From: Alistipes sp.
GTDB lineage: Bacteria; Bacteroidota; Bacteroidia; Bacteroidales; Rikenellaceae
NCBI GenBank assembly: GCA_017437045.1
Contig: JAFSBY010000043.1
Location: 62,001 to 126,000 of the forward strand
Reading direction: 5' to 3'
Length of the DNA: 64,000 nucleotides
Shown one piece after another: positions 38,035 through 45,914 of the stretch. The translations under genes were made by a program, and so were the position numbers. Positions within the stretch are counted from its first letter, which is position 1; every line of letters starts with the position of its first letter. The notes below the pieces were generated by a model, which worked only from the letters and a program-made list of their open reading frames with translations, had not been told where the DNA came from and made no database searches.

Positions 38035-38107
38035 GGGGCCATCGGCCGTGTATAAAATCCACTGATACACATCCCGTTGTTTGCGAGAAGCGACAGCGGG
38101 ATTTTTT
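38022..38107 (+). promoter_or_regulatory. Transcription attenuator: antiterminator and terminator ahead of trpB2
   Basis: The terminator stem is cccgttgtttgc (38073-38084) with gcgacagcggg (38090-38100), one bulge and G.T pairs, followed by a and six T (38101-38107). Bases 38022-38036, which overlap the leader stop codon, can pair over about 14 positions with the terminator's left arm (roughly 38074-38086), forming an antiterminator. A ribosome stalled at the Trp codons (37999-38007) leaves 38022-38036 free to pair; a ribosome at the stop codon covers it and lets the terminator form. A 6-bp hairpin (gtgtat/atacac, 38048-38070) lies between. Confidence 0.8.
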
Positions 38108-38150
38108 CATTTTTTTATCCCAGCAAAAACCAACAAAAACAATACGCGCT

Positions 38151-39509
38151 ATGAAGAGCAAGAAATTCATCCTTCCCGAAACATTGATGCCGACCGCATG
38201 GTACAACATCGTAGCCGACATGCCGACCCCGCCCCGTCCCTATCTCGATCCGCGCACCCGCGCCGAAGTAACGGTGGCCGATCTGGAGCGTCTGATTGCC
38301 TCCGAATTGGCTCGTCAGGAACTTTCGAGAGAACGCTATATCGAGATTCCCGAAGAGGTACAACAGATCTATCGCATTTGGCGACCCGCGCCGTTGGTGC
38401 GCGCTACGGGGTTGGAAAAAGCCCTCGATACGCCCGCCAAAATCTTCTTCAAAAATGAGGGTGTATCGCCTGTCGGATCGCACAAACCCAATAGTGCCGT
38501 GCCGCAGGCCTACTACAATTTCAAGCAGGGTGTCAAGCGTCTGACTACCGAAACCGGAGCCGGACAATGGGGCTCGGCCTTGGCCTTTGCCGGACGCCAC
38601 TTCGGACTCGATGTCGATGTCTACATGGTCCGCGTGAGCTACGACCAAAAACCTTATCGCCGACTGATGATGCACACCTGGGGAGCATCGTGCTACTCCT
38701 CGCCCACCGATCGCACAGCTTCGGGACGTGCGGCATTGGGGCGCGACCCTCACTGCATGGGCAGCCTCGGGCTGGCCATTTCGGAGGCTGTCGAGGCGGC
38801 TTTGGCCGAGCCGGAGACCACTCGCTACTGTCTGGGCAGTGTCATGAACCATGTCTTGCTCCACCAGACCATCACGGGCGAGGAGGCCATTCGCCAGATG
38901 GAGATGGCCGAAGCCGAGGCCGATGTTATCATTGGCTGTGTAGGTGGAGGCAGCAACTTCGGTGGTATCGGATTCCCCTTCCTGCGCAAAAAGCTCTGCG
39001 AGGGCAAGCAACTGCGCGTCGTCGCAGTCGAGCCGGAAAGCTGTCCGAAGCTCACCCGAGGTACGTTTGGCTATGACATTGGCGATGTATCGGGCTATAC
39101 GCCGCTCATCCCGATGTATTCGCTGGGCCACGATTTCCAACCTTCGGCCATCCATGCCGGAGGTCTACGCTACCACGGTGCAGGATCCATCATCAGCCAA
39201 CTCCTGCACGACGGGTTGATCGAGGCCACATCGGTCGGTCAGACCGAGACGATGCGTGCCGGCATCCTCTTTGCCCGCACCGAAGGCATCATTCCGGCAC
39301 CCGAATCGACCCACGCCATCGCCGTGGCCATCCGCGAGGCGTTGCAGGCCAAGGAGGAGGGGCGCGAACGGACGATCCTGTTCAACCTCTCGGGACACGG
39401 AACGATCGACCTCTATGCATACGAGCAACACTTGGCCGGCAATTTGGTCGATTATCTCCCCTCGGACGAGGAGATCGCTCGCACCGCCTCGCAGGTCATT
39501 CGCCCATAA
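38151..39509 (+). CDS. trpB: Tryptophan synthase beta-like protein, TrpB2 type
   Basis: A 452-residue PLP enzyme from ATG 38151. TrpB2 features are clear: extended N-terminus (FILPETLMPTAWYNIVADMP), YIEIPEEVQQIYRIWRPAPLVRA, PLP-Lys112 in GSHKPNSAVPQAYYN, ETGAGQWGSALAF, GCVGGGSNFGG and a GHGTIDLYAYE end. TrpB2 converts indole (or phosphoserine/serine plus indole) to tryptophan, with weaker partnership to TrpA than TrpB1. It stands alone with no other trp genes near, and is preceded by a Trp-codon leader and terminator, showing that the cell treats it as a tryptophan biosynthesis gene. A stand-alone indole-salvage role is possible. Confidence 0.93.
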   Translation: MKSKKFILPETLMPTAWYNIVADMPTPPRPYLDPRTRAEVTVADLERLIASELARQELSRERYIEIPEEVQQIYRIWRPAPLVRATGLEKALDTPAKIFFKNEGVSPVGSHKPNSAVPQAYYNFKQGVKRLTTETGAGQWGSALAFAGRHFGLDVDVYMVRVSYDQKPYRRLMMHTWGASCYSSPTDRTASGRAALGRDPHCMGSLGLAISEAVEAALAEPETTRYCLGSVMNHVLLHQTITGEEAIRQMEMAEAEADVIIGCVGGGSNFGGIGFPFLRKKLCEGKQLRVVAVEPESCPKLTRGTFGYDIGDVSGYTPLIPMYSLGHDFQPSAIHAGGLRYHGAGSIISQLLHDGLIEATSVGQTETMRAGILFARTEGIIPAPESTHAIAVAIREALQAKEEGRERTILFNLSGHGTIDLYAYEQHLAGNLVDYLPSDEEIARTASQVIRP

Positions 39510-39591
39510 GCGAGTGGCCAGCGCGGTGAACGCGCTCTAATAAGCGGCCAAATTCACGAGGCAAGCTACCCGATTTTTCGATTTTATGTAT

Positions 39592-39599
39592 TATCTTTG
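39592..39599 (+). promoter_or_regulatory. -7 promoter box for lysA
   Basis: TATCTTTG, an exact TAnnTTTG match, lies 23 bases upstream of the lysA start. A hairpin-forming segment (agcgcggtgaacgcgct, about 39518-39534) follows the trpB2 stop without a T-run. No convincing -33 box. Confidence 0.5.
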
Positions 39600-39622
39600 C
39601 GGCTCAATAACACGCAAAAACT

Positions 39623-40783
39623 ATGTTAAGTCGACAAATCGCCTCGAAGCTCGGCGCCTATGAGACGCCCTTCTACCTCTATGATATGGCCTTGCTGCGC
39701 CAAACGCTCGAAAGTGTGGTCTACGAGTCGAAACGCTACGGATACCACCTGCACTATGCCATCAAGGCCAACTACGACGATCGTATTTTGGCCACGATCC
39801 GTGAATATGGGTTGGGCATCGACTGCGCCTCGGGCAATGAGTTGCAGAAGGCTATCGAAGCGGGCTTTAACCCCAAGACGATCGTCTATGCCGGTGTTGG
39901 CAAGAAGGATAAGGAGTTGCGCTATGCCATCGAGCAGCAGATTTTGGCCATCAACGTCGAGTCGCTCGAAGAGCTCTATCTGCTCGATCGCCTCTCGGCC
40001 GAGGCCGGACGTATTACGGATGTAGCACTGCGTATCAACCCCGACATCGACCCCAAGACGAACCATTGCATCGACACGGGTCAGGCCGACAGTAAATTTG
40101 GCATCTCGTATGAGGAGATTTTGGAGCACACCGAGGAGCTGAAAGCGTTGAAAAACCTGAAGCTGATCGGTATCCACCTGCACATCGGATCGCAGATCCG
40201 CGAGTTGCACGTCTTCGAGAATATGTGTCTGAAGGTCAATCTGATCGTTGAGAATCTGGAGCGTTTGGGCTTCTCGTTCCGCTTTGTCGATGTCGGTGGT
40301 GGTTTGGGCGTAAACTACGACGTACCGGAGAACGAACCGATCCCGAACTTCGCATCGCTCTTTGCCATCATCCACAACCACCTGAAGGTGGGCGATCGTG
40401 AGGTGCACTTCGAGTTCGGCCGCGCCATTGTAGCCGAGTGTGGCGAGCTGATCACGCGCGTACTCTTCAACAAGACGACCGCCACGGGACGTCGCCTGCT
40501 GATCGTCGATGCCTCGATGACCGAATTGATTCGTCCGGCTCTCTACGGGTCGTATCACAACATCGAGAACATCACCTCGGAGAGTGAACTGCCCAAGAAA
40601 TACACGGTCGTAGGTACAGCCTGCGAATCGACCGACGTATTCCAGGAGAATGTCAGCCTGAAGGTGAGCAAGCGTGGCGACCTGATCGCCATCAAATCGG
40701 CCGGTGCCTACGGTATGTCGATGGCCTCGCGCTACAACCTGCACGACCTGCCCGGCGCCGTTTACAGCGACCAAATTGAGTAG
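39623..40783 (+). CDS. lysA: Diaminopimelate decarboxylase
   Basis: A 386-residue fold type III PLP enzyme. PLP-Lys48 lies in HYAIKANYDDRI; other motifs are GLGIDCASGNEL, HLHIGSQI, FVDVGGGLGVNY, FEFGRAIVAECG and the substrate Cys region ACESTDVF. LysA decarboxylates meso-diaminopimelate to lysine in the cytoplasm, the last step of lysine synthesis. The substitution pattern fits LysA rather than ornithine decarboxylase. It is 10 bases upstream of a transporter gene and probably co-transcribed with it. Confidence 0.94.
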   Translation: MLSRQIASKLGAYETPFYLYDMALLRQTLESVVYESKRYGYHLHYAIKANYDDRILATIREYGLGIDCASGNELQKAIEAGFNPKTIVYAGVGKKDKELRYAIEQQILAINVESLEELYLLDRLSAEAGRITDVALRINPDIDPKTNHCIDTGQADSKFGISYEEILEHTEELKALKNLKLIGIHLHIGSQIRELHVFENMCLKVNLIVENLERLGFSFRFVDVGGGLGVNYDVPENEPIPNFASLFAIIHNHLKVGDREVHFEFGRAIVAECGELITRVLFNKTTATGRRLLIVDASMTELIRPALYGSYHNIENITSESELPKKYTVVGTACESTDVFQENVSLKVSKRGDLIAIKSAGAYGMSMASRYNLHDLPGAVYSDQIE

Positions 40784-40792
40784 TCTACTGTC

Positions 40793-41689
40793 ATGTGGCT
40801 CGCGTTAGCGTTCCTATCGGCTGCCCTACTCGGTCTTTACGACGCAGCCAAGAAGCAATCTCTCACCGGCAATGCAGTATTGCCGGTGTTGTTGCTTAAC
40901 ACACTGATCTCTACCCTGCTATTTGCCCCTTTGCTGCTCAATTCAACGTTCGACTGGGGCTGGTTTGAAGGGACAAAATTTGCCACGCCCGTTGGCTCGA
41001 TCAACGACCATGCTGCCGTAGCACTCAAAGCCGTCATCGTCCTCACCTCGTGGGTCTTTGGCTATTTCGGCATCAAGCACCTCCCGATCACCCTCGTCGG
41101 CCCGATCAACGCCACCCGCCCCGTGATGGTGCTTGTCGGCGCGATGCTCTTTTTTGGCGAACGATTGAATGGCTATCAGTGGGCCGGTGTGCTGTTGTCA
41201 CTCTTCTCGCTCTTTTTGCTGAGCCGCGTAGGGCGCAAAGAGGGAGTTCATTTCACGCACAACCGGTGGATTGTCTGCGTCGTTTTATCGTCAGTCGTGG
41301 GAGCCTTGAGCGGTTTGTATGACAAGTATTTGATGCTGACGCTCGACCCACTCTTCGTGCAGAGTTGGTATAATCTCTATCAGCTGCTGATCATGACCCT
41401 GCTGGTAGCCTTTTTGTGGTGGCCGCGACGGGCTGTGGATCGGTTTCGTTGGAGTTGGGCCATTCCGCTTATTTCGATCTTCCTCTCGGCGGCCGACATG
41501 GCCTATTTCTGGGCATTGAGCGATCAGGAGGCGATGATCTCTATCGTCTCGATGGTACGTCGTTCGTCGGTGATTGTCTCCTTCTTGTGTGGCGCGGTGC
41601 TCTTCCGTGAGCGCAATCTGCGCGCCAAAGGGTTCGATCTGCTCCTAATTTTGCTCGGTATGGTGCTCCTCTGGCTGGGCACTCGCTAA
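40793..41689 (+). CDS. EamA/DMT-superfamily membrane transporter
   Basis: The 298-residue protein has about 10 hydrophobic segments in two repeated halves, the drug/metabolite transporter (EamA) layout. GPINATRPVMVLVGAMLFFGERLNGYQWAGVLLSLFSLFLL ends the first half and MVRRSSVIVSFLCGAVLFRERNLRAKGFDLLLILLGMVLLWLG ends the second; both are the diagnostic terminal helices. It probably exports a small metabolite; coupling to lysA makes an amino acid possible, but that is inference. Its 3' end overlaps the convergent serine hydrolase gene by 45 bases. Confidence 0.85.
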   Translation: MWLALAFLSAALLGLYDAAKKQSLTGNAVLPVLLLNTLISTLLFAPLLLNSTFDWGWFEGTKFATPVGSINDHAAVALKAVIVLTSWVFGYFGIKHLPITLVGPINATRPVMVLVGAMLFFGERLNGYQWAGVLLSLFSLFLLSRVGRKEGVHFTHNRWIVCVVLSSVVGALSGLYDKYLMLTLDPLFVQSWYNLYQLLIMTLLVAFLWWPRRAVDRFRWSWAIPLISIFLSAADMAYFWALSDQEAMISIVSMVRRSSVIVSFLCGAVLFRERNLRAKGFDLLLILLGMVLLWLGTR

Positions 41690-42976
41690 CGAATCAGCCA
41701 CCGGCACCGCCACAAACAGATCCTGCTCAACGGGCCACTCTTTGACCCGATCAATGGCCTGCTGTACGGTACGGCCAATCTTATTCGTAAAGGAGGAGCC
41801 GCGATAGCTACTCGTATTGGTAATCAGCACAAAACTTAATCCCTGACGCTGACTGCGGATGTAGGTGCATGTCCCCGACATCGTGCCGGTACGTACCAAC
41901 ACCGCTCCACTCGAGCGGGCCCATCCGTAACCAAACTGACCTCCCGAGCCCTTCATCTCGCGAATACGGGCTTCGGAGAGGATATCCGGTACACCGGGTC
42001 GTCCGTCAATCGAGGCCACCAGACGCAACAACTCGGCCGCCGAAGCAACCCAGGCACCGGCACCTTGCAAGCCGGTAATGTTGTTACCGCCATATTCGCG
42101 CGGACGCATCGCCCCCGAGCCGTCATACGACTCGATCACCTCGCCCGGGTCGTGGCCGTAATATTTCACCTCATGTGGGAATCGCTCCTCGTAATAATTC
42201 CGCGCGATGTGCATATCGTAGCACCCCGCAGGACGCAACACATGGCTTTGCAGATACTCCTCGTAACTCATTCCCGAAACCCGCTCGATCACCTTCGAGA
42301 GCACCAGATAGCCGATATTCGAATATTGGGCCGAGCCGCCTGGATTATCACGCAGACGCATCCCCAACTGCCAATTGATCAGCTCCTCGGCCGAGAGCGT
42401 ACTATCCTTGCCGACCCAATTCAGCAGATCGGCCGAGCGGAACATCGGATCGCCCATGCGACGACTGAAGCCCGAAGTGTGGTTCAACAGATGATGCACG
42501 GTAATGCGCGAAACACGCTTATCGCGGTAGGTGGTAAACTCGTTCAGAATACCCTGCTCGCCAAAGACCGTCTGATCGACCGAGAGTTTCCCCTCATCGA
42601 CCAACTTCATGATGCCGATGGCCGTCACGAGCTTCGAGGCCGAGGCTATGCGGTAGATATCGCCCGCTTCGGCACGACGATCCAACTCCTTATCGGCCCA
42701 ACCGAACCCCTTGGCATAGATGAGGTGTTCGTTGCGCATGATGGCCAACGAGGCGCCACGGATGTTGTTGCGAGCCATCCATCGTTCGATGAACTGCTCC
42801 ATGCGCCGCGTCTCTGTAAAGTCGGAATAGGCATTGCGCAGTGTATCGTTCAACCGATAGAGAGCCTCCTCCTCGACATACTCCTCTTCGCCCGCCACCT
42901 CGCGGCAGCTGCGAAACCAAAGGAGCATGCCCACCAAAAAGAGGGCCAAGATCAAAAGCGGTTTGTAACGATTCAT
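41645..42976 (-). CDS. Membrane-anchored beta-lactamase-fold serine hydrolase
   Basis: About 443 residues from ATG 42976; an upstream extension lacks support. One N-terminal transmembrane segment (LLILALFLVGMLLWF) anchors it with the catalytic domain outside. SxxK is Ser112-Ala-Ser-Lys115 (RIASASKLVTAIG) and YSNIGY supplies the YxN motif; RTGTMSG stands where KTG/HxG motifs lie. This is the class C/PBP4*-like esterase family (PF00144), with penicillin-binding, peptidase or esterase members; it need not confer resistance. The 3' end overlaps the convergent transporter gene by 45 bases. An exact -7 box lies just upstream (42981-42988). Confidence 0.88.
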   Translation of the reverse strand: MNRYKPLLILALFLVGMLLWFRSCREVAGEEEYVEEEALYRLNDTLRNAYSDFTETRRMEQFIERWMARNNIRGASLAIMRNEHLIYAKGFGWADKELDRRAEAGDIYRIASASKLVTAIGIMKLVDEGKLSVDQTVFGEQGILNEFTTYRDKRVSRITVHHLLNHTSGFSRRMGDPMFRSADLLNWVGKDSTLSAEELINWQLGMRLRDNPGGSAQYSNIGYLVLSKVIERVSGMSYEEYLQSHVLRPAGCYDMHIARNYYEERFPHEVKYYGHDPGEVIESYDGSGAMRPREYGGNNITGLQGAGAWVASAAELLRLVASIDGRPGVPDILSEARIREMKGSGGQFGYGWARSSGAVLVRTGTMSGTCTYIRSQRQGLSFVLITNTSSYRGSSFTNKIGRTVQQAIDRVKEWPVEQDLFVAVPVADSLASAQPEEHHTEQN

Positions 42977-42980
42977 GTGA

Positions 42981-43008
42981 CAAAGATACAAAATTATTTT
43001 TATCTTTG
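42981..43008. promoter_or_regulatory. Divergent -7 boxes between the serine hydrolase and the binding lipoprotein
   Basis: caaagata (42981-42988) is TATCTTTG on the minus strand, and tatctttg (43001-43008) is the same on the plus strand. The two exact TAnnTTTG boxes are 12 bases apart, so the two promoters are back to back and may compete for polymerase. Confidence 0.55.
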
Positions 43009-43046
43009 CCGTGTTTGATGCCGATTCATAAAACCCAAAAATTGTC

Positions 43047-44189
43047 ATGCAATTCATCACTCGCCTATCCTCCCTGCTCTCCGCCATGCTCCTATTGGCC
43101 GCATGCGGAGCGTCACAATCACCACTCGAGGCCTTCACCGAGGAGATTTACAGCCCCCAATATGCCACCGGATTTCAAATTCGCGGAGCAGCCGATCGTG
43201 CCAGCACCCTCATCACGCTGAGCAATCCCTGGCAGGGAGCCGAGCAGGTCCAGACGCATCTGCTGATCTTGCGAGACGGCGAGCAGGCCCCGAAGGGTTT
43301 TACCGGGCAGATCTTACAGGGCGAGGCAAAGCGCATCGTCTGCATGTCCTCGACCCATATTGCCCTGTTGGATGCCATCGGCGAGGTCGAGCGTGTAGTG
43401 GGCGTCTCGGGCATCAACTTCGTCTCCAACCCCTATGTGGCCCAAAACAAGGATCGCTTGGGGGATGTCGGCTATGATGGGCACATCGACTTTGAATTGT
43501 TGCTCTCGCTCAAACCCGATATTGTCTTGCTGTTTGGCATTGCCGGAGCCTGTACCATGGAGCCCAAACTGCAGGAGTTGGGCATCCCCTATCTCTATAT
43601 CGGGGAGTATCTGGAGGAGATTCCGCTCGGCAAGACGGAGTGGATGTTGGTCTTGGCCGAGCTGGCTGGCTGCCGCGAAAAGGCCGAGCCGATCTTTGCC
43701 GCCATTCCGAAACGCTACCAGACCCTCCAAGAGCGCGTTGCACAAAGCAACCGACCTCGCCCAAAGGTAATGATCAATACCCCCTATGGCGATTCGTGGT
43801 TCATGGCTTCAGCTACGAGCTACGTAGCACGCCTGATTGCCGATGCCGGAGGCGATTACCTTTACCAAGAGAATCACACCAACCAATCTCTGCCGATTGA
43901 CCTCGAGGAGGCTATGCTGCTCGCCTCCGAGGCCGATGTCTGGATCAATGTCGGAAACGCCTCCTCGATGGCCATGCTGAAGCGCGATCTGCCCAAATTT
44001 GCCCATGTGCCGTGTGTTGTGCAGGGTAATGTCTGGAATTGCAATCGCCGCATGAACCCTTCGGGCGGCAACGACTATTGGGAGTCGGGAGTCGTGCACC
44101 CCGATCTGGTTTTGCAGGATTTGGTCACGATCTTCCACCCCGAGCTGCTGCCCGACAGCGAATTGACCTATTACCAGCAGTTACAATAA
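43047..44189 (+). CDS. Periplasmic-binding-protein lipoprotein of iron/cobalamin ABC-transport type
   Basis: The 380-residue lipoprotein (LLAACGAS) has the BtuF/FhuD class III fold: KRIVCMSSTHIALLDAIGEVERVVGVS, DGHIDFELLLSLKPDIVLLFG, PYLYIGEYLEEIPLGKTEWMLVLAELAG, then the long connecting helix and VMINTPYGDSWFMASATSYVARLIADAGGDYLY. The family binds ferric siderophores, heme or vitamin B12 and delivers them to an ABC permease. No permease or ATPase gene is adjacent, so the ligand is unknown. It is followed by a terminator. Confidence 0.9.
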   Translation: MQFITRLSSLLSAMLLLAACGASQSPLEAFTEEIYSPQYATGFQIRGAADRASTLITLSNPWQGAEQVQTHLLILRDGEQAPKGFTGQILQGEAKRIVCMSSTHIALLDAIGEVERVVGVSGINFVSNPYVAQNKDRLGDVGYDGHIDFELLLSLKPDIVLLFGIAGACTMEPKLQELGIPYLYIGEYLEEIPLGKTEWMLVLAELAGCREKAEPIFAAIPKRYQTLQERVAQSNRPRPKVMINTPYGDSWFMASATSYVARLIADAGGDYLYQENHTNQSLPIDLEEAMLLASEADVWINVGNASSMAMLKRDLPKFAHVPCVVQGNVWNCNRRMNPSGGNDYWESGVVHPDLVLQDLVTIFHPELLPDSELTYYQQLQ

Positions 44190-44220
44190 TCCCGTCCGCT
44201 CCTCTCCCGAAAAAAAAGAA

Positions 44221-44257
44221 AGAGCCGTCTCAACACACAAGGTTGGACGGCTCTTTT
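44221..44257. terminator. Terminator between convergent genes
   Basis: Arms agagccgtc (44221-44229) and gacggctct (44245-44253) form a 9-bp stem extended by caac/gttg with one bulged base, followed by TTTT on the plus strand. It ends the binding-protein gene and, with the flanking A-run, could also serve the minus-strand gene that stops at 44279. Confidence 0.8.
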
Positions 44258-44278
44258 TGATGCTTTTGTAGCTCGCTC

Positions 44279-44971
44279 CTACTTCTCCAGCGGCCAGTGC
44301 AGCTGCAGATAGTCGCGCTTACCGAGCGACGTGGTAGCCTCGATGATCACACCCTTGGCACCCTCCTGCTCGATCAGCTCATCGAAGAGCGACAGATCGA
44401 ACGAAAGGTACTCACCCAAGGTTTGATTCGACGAGGTCTGATCGCTCGACGTATCGTGGCACATCACCAGATTGATATAACCATCGGCCGTAAACTTGGG
44501 CTTGAAGGTCGGATCCTCGTTGTAAACCAGCGTATAGGTGCCCTTCGACGAGCCATTGGGCACAGCAAAGAGGTTGAGCGTCTTTTTGCTCCACTGCATC
44601 ATCTGGAACGAGATGCGACCCTCACCGAAGAGCTCCATCTCATCGGTCGTCTCGGTAATTGCAGCATCACCCCAACGTACCTTCTCGGCACCATAGACCT
44701 TGATGTTGTAGTCGAAACCGGGAACCTTCTCGTTCAAAATGCGATAGGCCAAGATCGAGCGATCGCCCCACGCAGGACGATAGGCCGGCTCCAAATACTC
44801 GCTGGCATAGAGCGTCTCACCCTCATCCGTCACGAAATAGAAACCCGTTGCGCTGACCTCGGCATTGACGAAGATCGTACCTTGTGCATAATCGCCGCTC
44901 GAATTCTCGTTACACGACGTAGTAGCTACCAAAGCAAAAGCAGCCACCAAAAACATTGCAATTCTTTTCAT
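44279..44971 (-). CDS. NigD-like lipoprotein
   Basis: About 230 residues from ATG 44971 (a TTG at 44983 is less likely), lipobox TTSC. An OB-like N-terminal part (FVNAEVSATGFYFVTDEGETLYASE) and a beta-rich C-terminal part (GYINLVMCHDTSS, ATTSLGKRDYLQLHWPLEK) match the NigD-like family, first noted near bacteriocin genes in Bacteroides but widespread as surface or periplasmic lipoproteins of unknown function. It has its own convergent terminator downstream and no obvious operon partner. Confidence 0.78.
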   Translation of the reverse strand: MKRIAMFLVAAFALVATTSCNENSSGDYAQGTIFVNAEVSATGFYFVTDEGETLYASEYLEPAYRPAWGDRSILAYRILNEKVPGFDYNIKVYGAEKVRWGDAAITETTDEMELFGEGRISFQMMQWSKKTLNLFAVPNGSSKGTYTLVYNEDPTFKPKFTADGYINLVMCHDTSSDQTSSNQTLGEYLSFDLSLFDELIEQEGAKGVIIEATTSLGKRDYLQLHWPLEK

Positions 44972-45165
44972 TTTTTTACTCAATTATAATTTTTCAATCT
45001 ATCAAACGAAGCATAATAGCTTTTCCGCGTGCCAAAGGTAAGATTTTTTTTTCAATCTCAGCGTAACAGTTTCTAAATTCGTCCTCTTTGGGCAAAAAAA
45101 TCGGTATAGCCACGCCCTTTTGCCCGATATTTGCAACTCGGGGTGTTGAATATCATCAAAACAGT

Positions 45166-45744
45166 ATGAGCATCATGAAAAAGTATTGGATCTATTTGGT
45201 GGGGTGCATAGCCCTCGGAGCTGTCGCAGCTTTTGTTGCTTGCGATGATGAAGACAGCACCTCAAAGAGCACGGAATTTCAGCGCATGGAGATGAGCTTT
45301 AACTATGCCGTCAGCGAGGATCTGTTGGCCGTGGCCGACATCCTGATCACCTACACCGACCCGGCCGGCGTGATCACCACCCCGACGGCTCCGCTCGACG
45401 TGCTTTCGTGGAGCAAGAACTTCTCATCGGAGAGCCTTCCGGCCGGATTCTCGGTTACGGTAGAGGTTGAGATGAAGGAGGGTATCACGCTCGATAAGAG
45501 CAGCTACACACTCACACAACGTTGGAGCGAAGAGTTCTTGGAATATCGTTCCGACGGCAAAGTGCATTGGCGCGATAAAGATGCCGACGAAGTGCTTACG
45601 CAGACCTTCACGAGCAACCCCGATGACCCCGACGCACTGCTGCAACAGATCACAACGGCCGTGGGTCTCATGAGCCGAACCTACCGCTACATGGTCGCTC
45701 TCGATCCGGACGGCACAGGCTACGAAGTCACCGACAACGACTAA
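45166..45744 (+). CDS. Hypothetical lipoprotein
   Basis: About 192 residues from ATG 45166 (or 45175); an earlier in-frame start lacks support. A hydrophobic leader with lipobox AFVAC is followed by an acidic linker and a beta-rich domain with alternating hydrophobic residues (MEMSFNYAVSEDLLAVADILITYTDPAG, AGFSVTVEVEMKEG). I do not recognise the family. It is divergent from the NigD-like gene and upstream of pheT, separated by about 170 bases. Confidence 0.6.
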   Translation: MSIMKKYWIYLVGCIALGAVAAFVACDDEDSTSKSTEFQRMEMSFNYAVSEDLLAVADILITYTDPAGVITTPTAPLDVLSWSKNFSSESLPAGFSVTVEVEMKEGITLDKSSYTLTQRWSEEFLEYRSDGKVHWRDKDADEVLTQTFTSNPDDPDALLQQITTAVGLMSRTYRYMVALDPDGTGYEVTDND

Positions 45745-45867
45745 CAGGAGCAAAGACCCCGCTTGGAGGCTTGAGTTTTTCAGGCCTCCATTTTTTTGCC
45801 GCGGGCAATCGGCCGCACAATGAATACCTCGATTTTGAGCCACGCAAATGCCGAAGTTTGAATTTAT

Positions 45868-45897
45868 TTTTGTATATTTGCACGATTTATACGCATA
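45868..45897 (+). promoter_or_regulatory. pheT promoter and leader, identical to lepA over 30 bases
   Basis: The -7 box TATATTTG is at 45873-45880. The 30-base stretch from 45868 to 45897 is identical to the lepA promoter-leader (minus strand, 37853-37824), and both end 17-20 bases before the start codon. Unlike lepA, no clear TTTG lies at the -33 spacing. Confidence 0.7.
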
Positions 45898-45914
45898 TAC
45901 AACATTCTATCACT

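Noticed and set aside
39626..40774. 382-codon minus-strand frame opposite lysA
   Set aside because: LysA is complete with its PLP-Lys and family motifs; the reverse frame mirrors it almost end to end, the usual shadow pattern.
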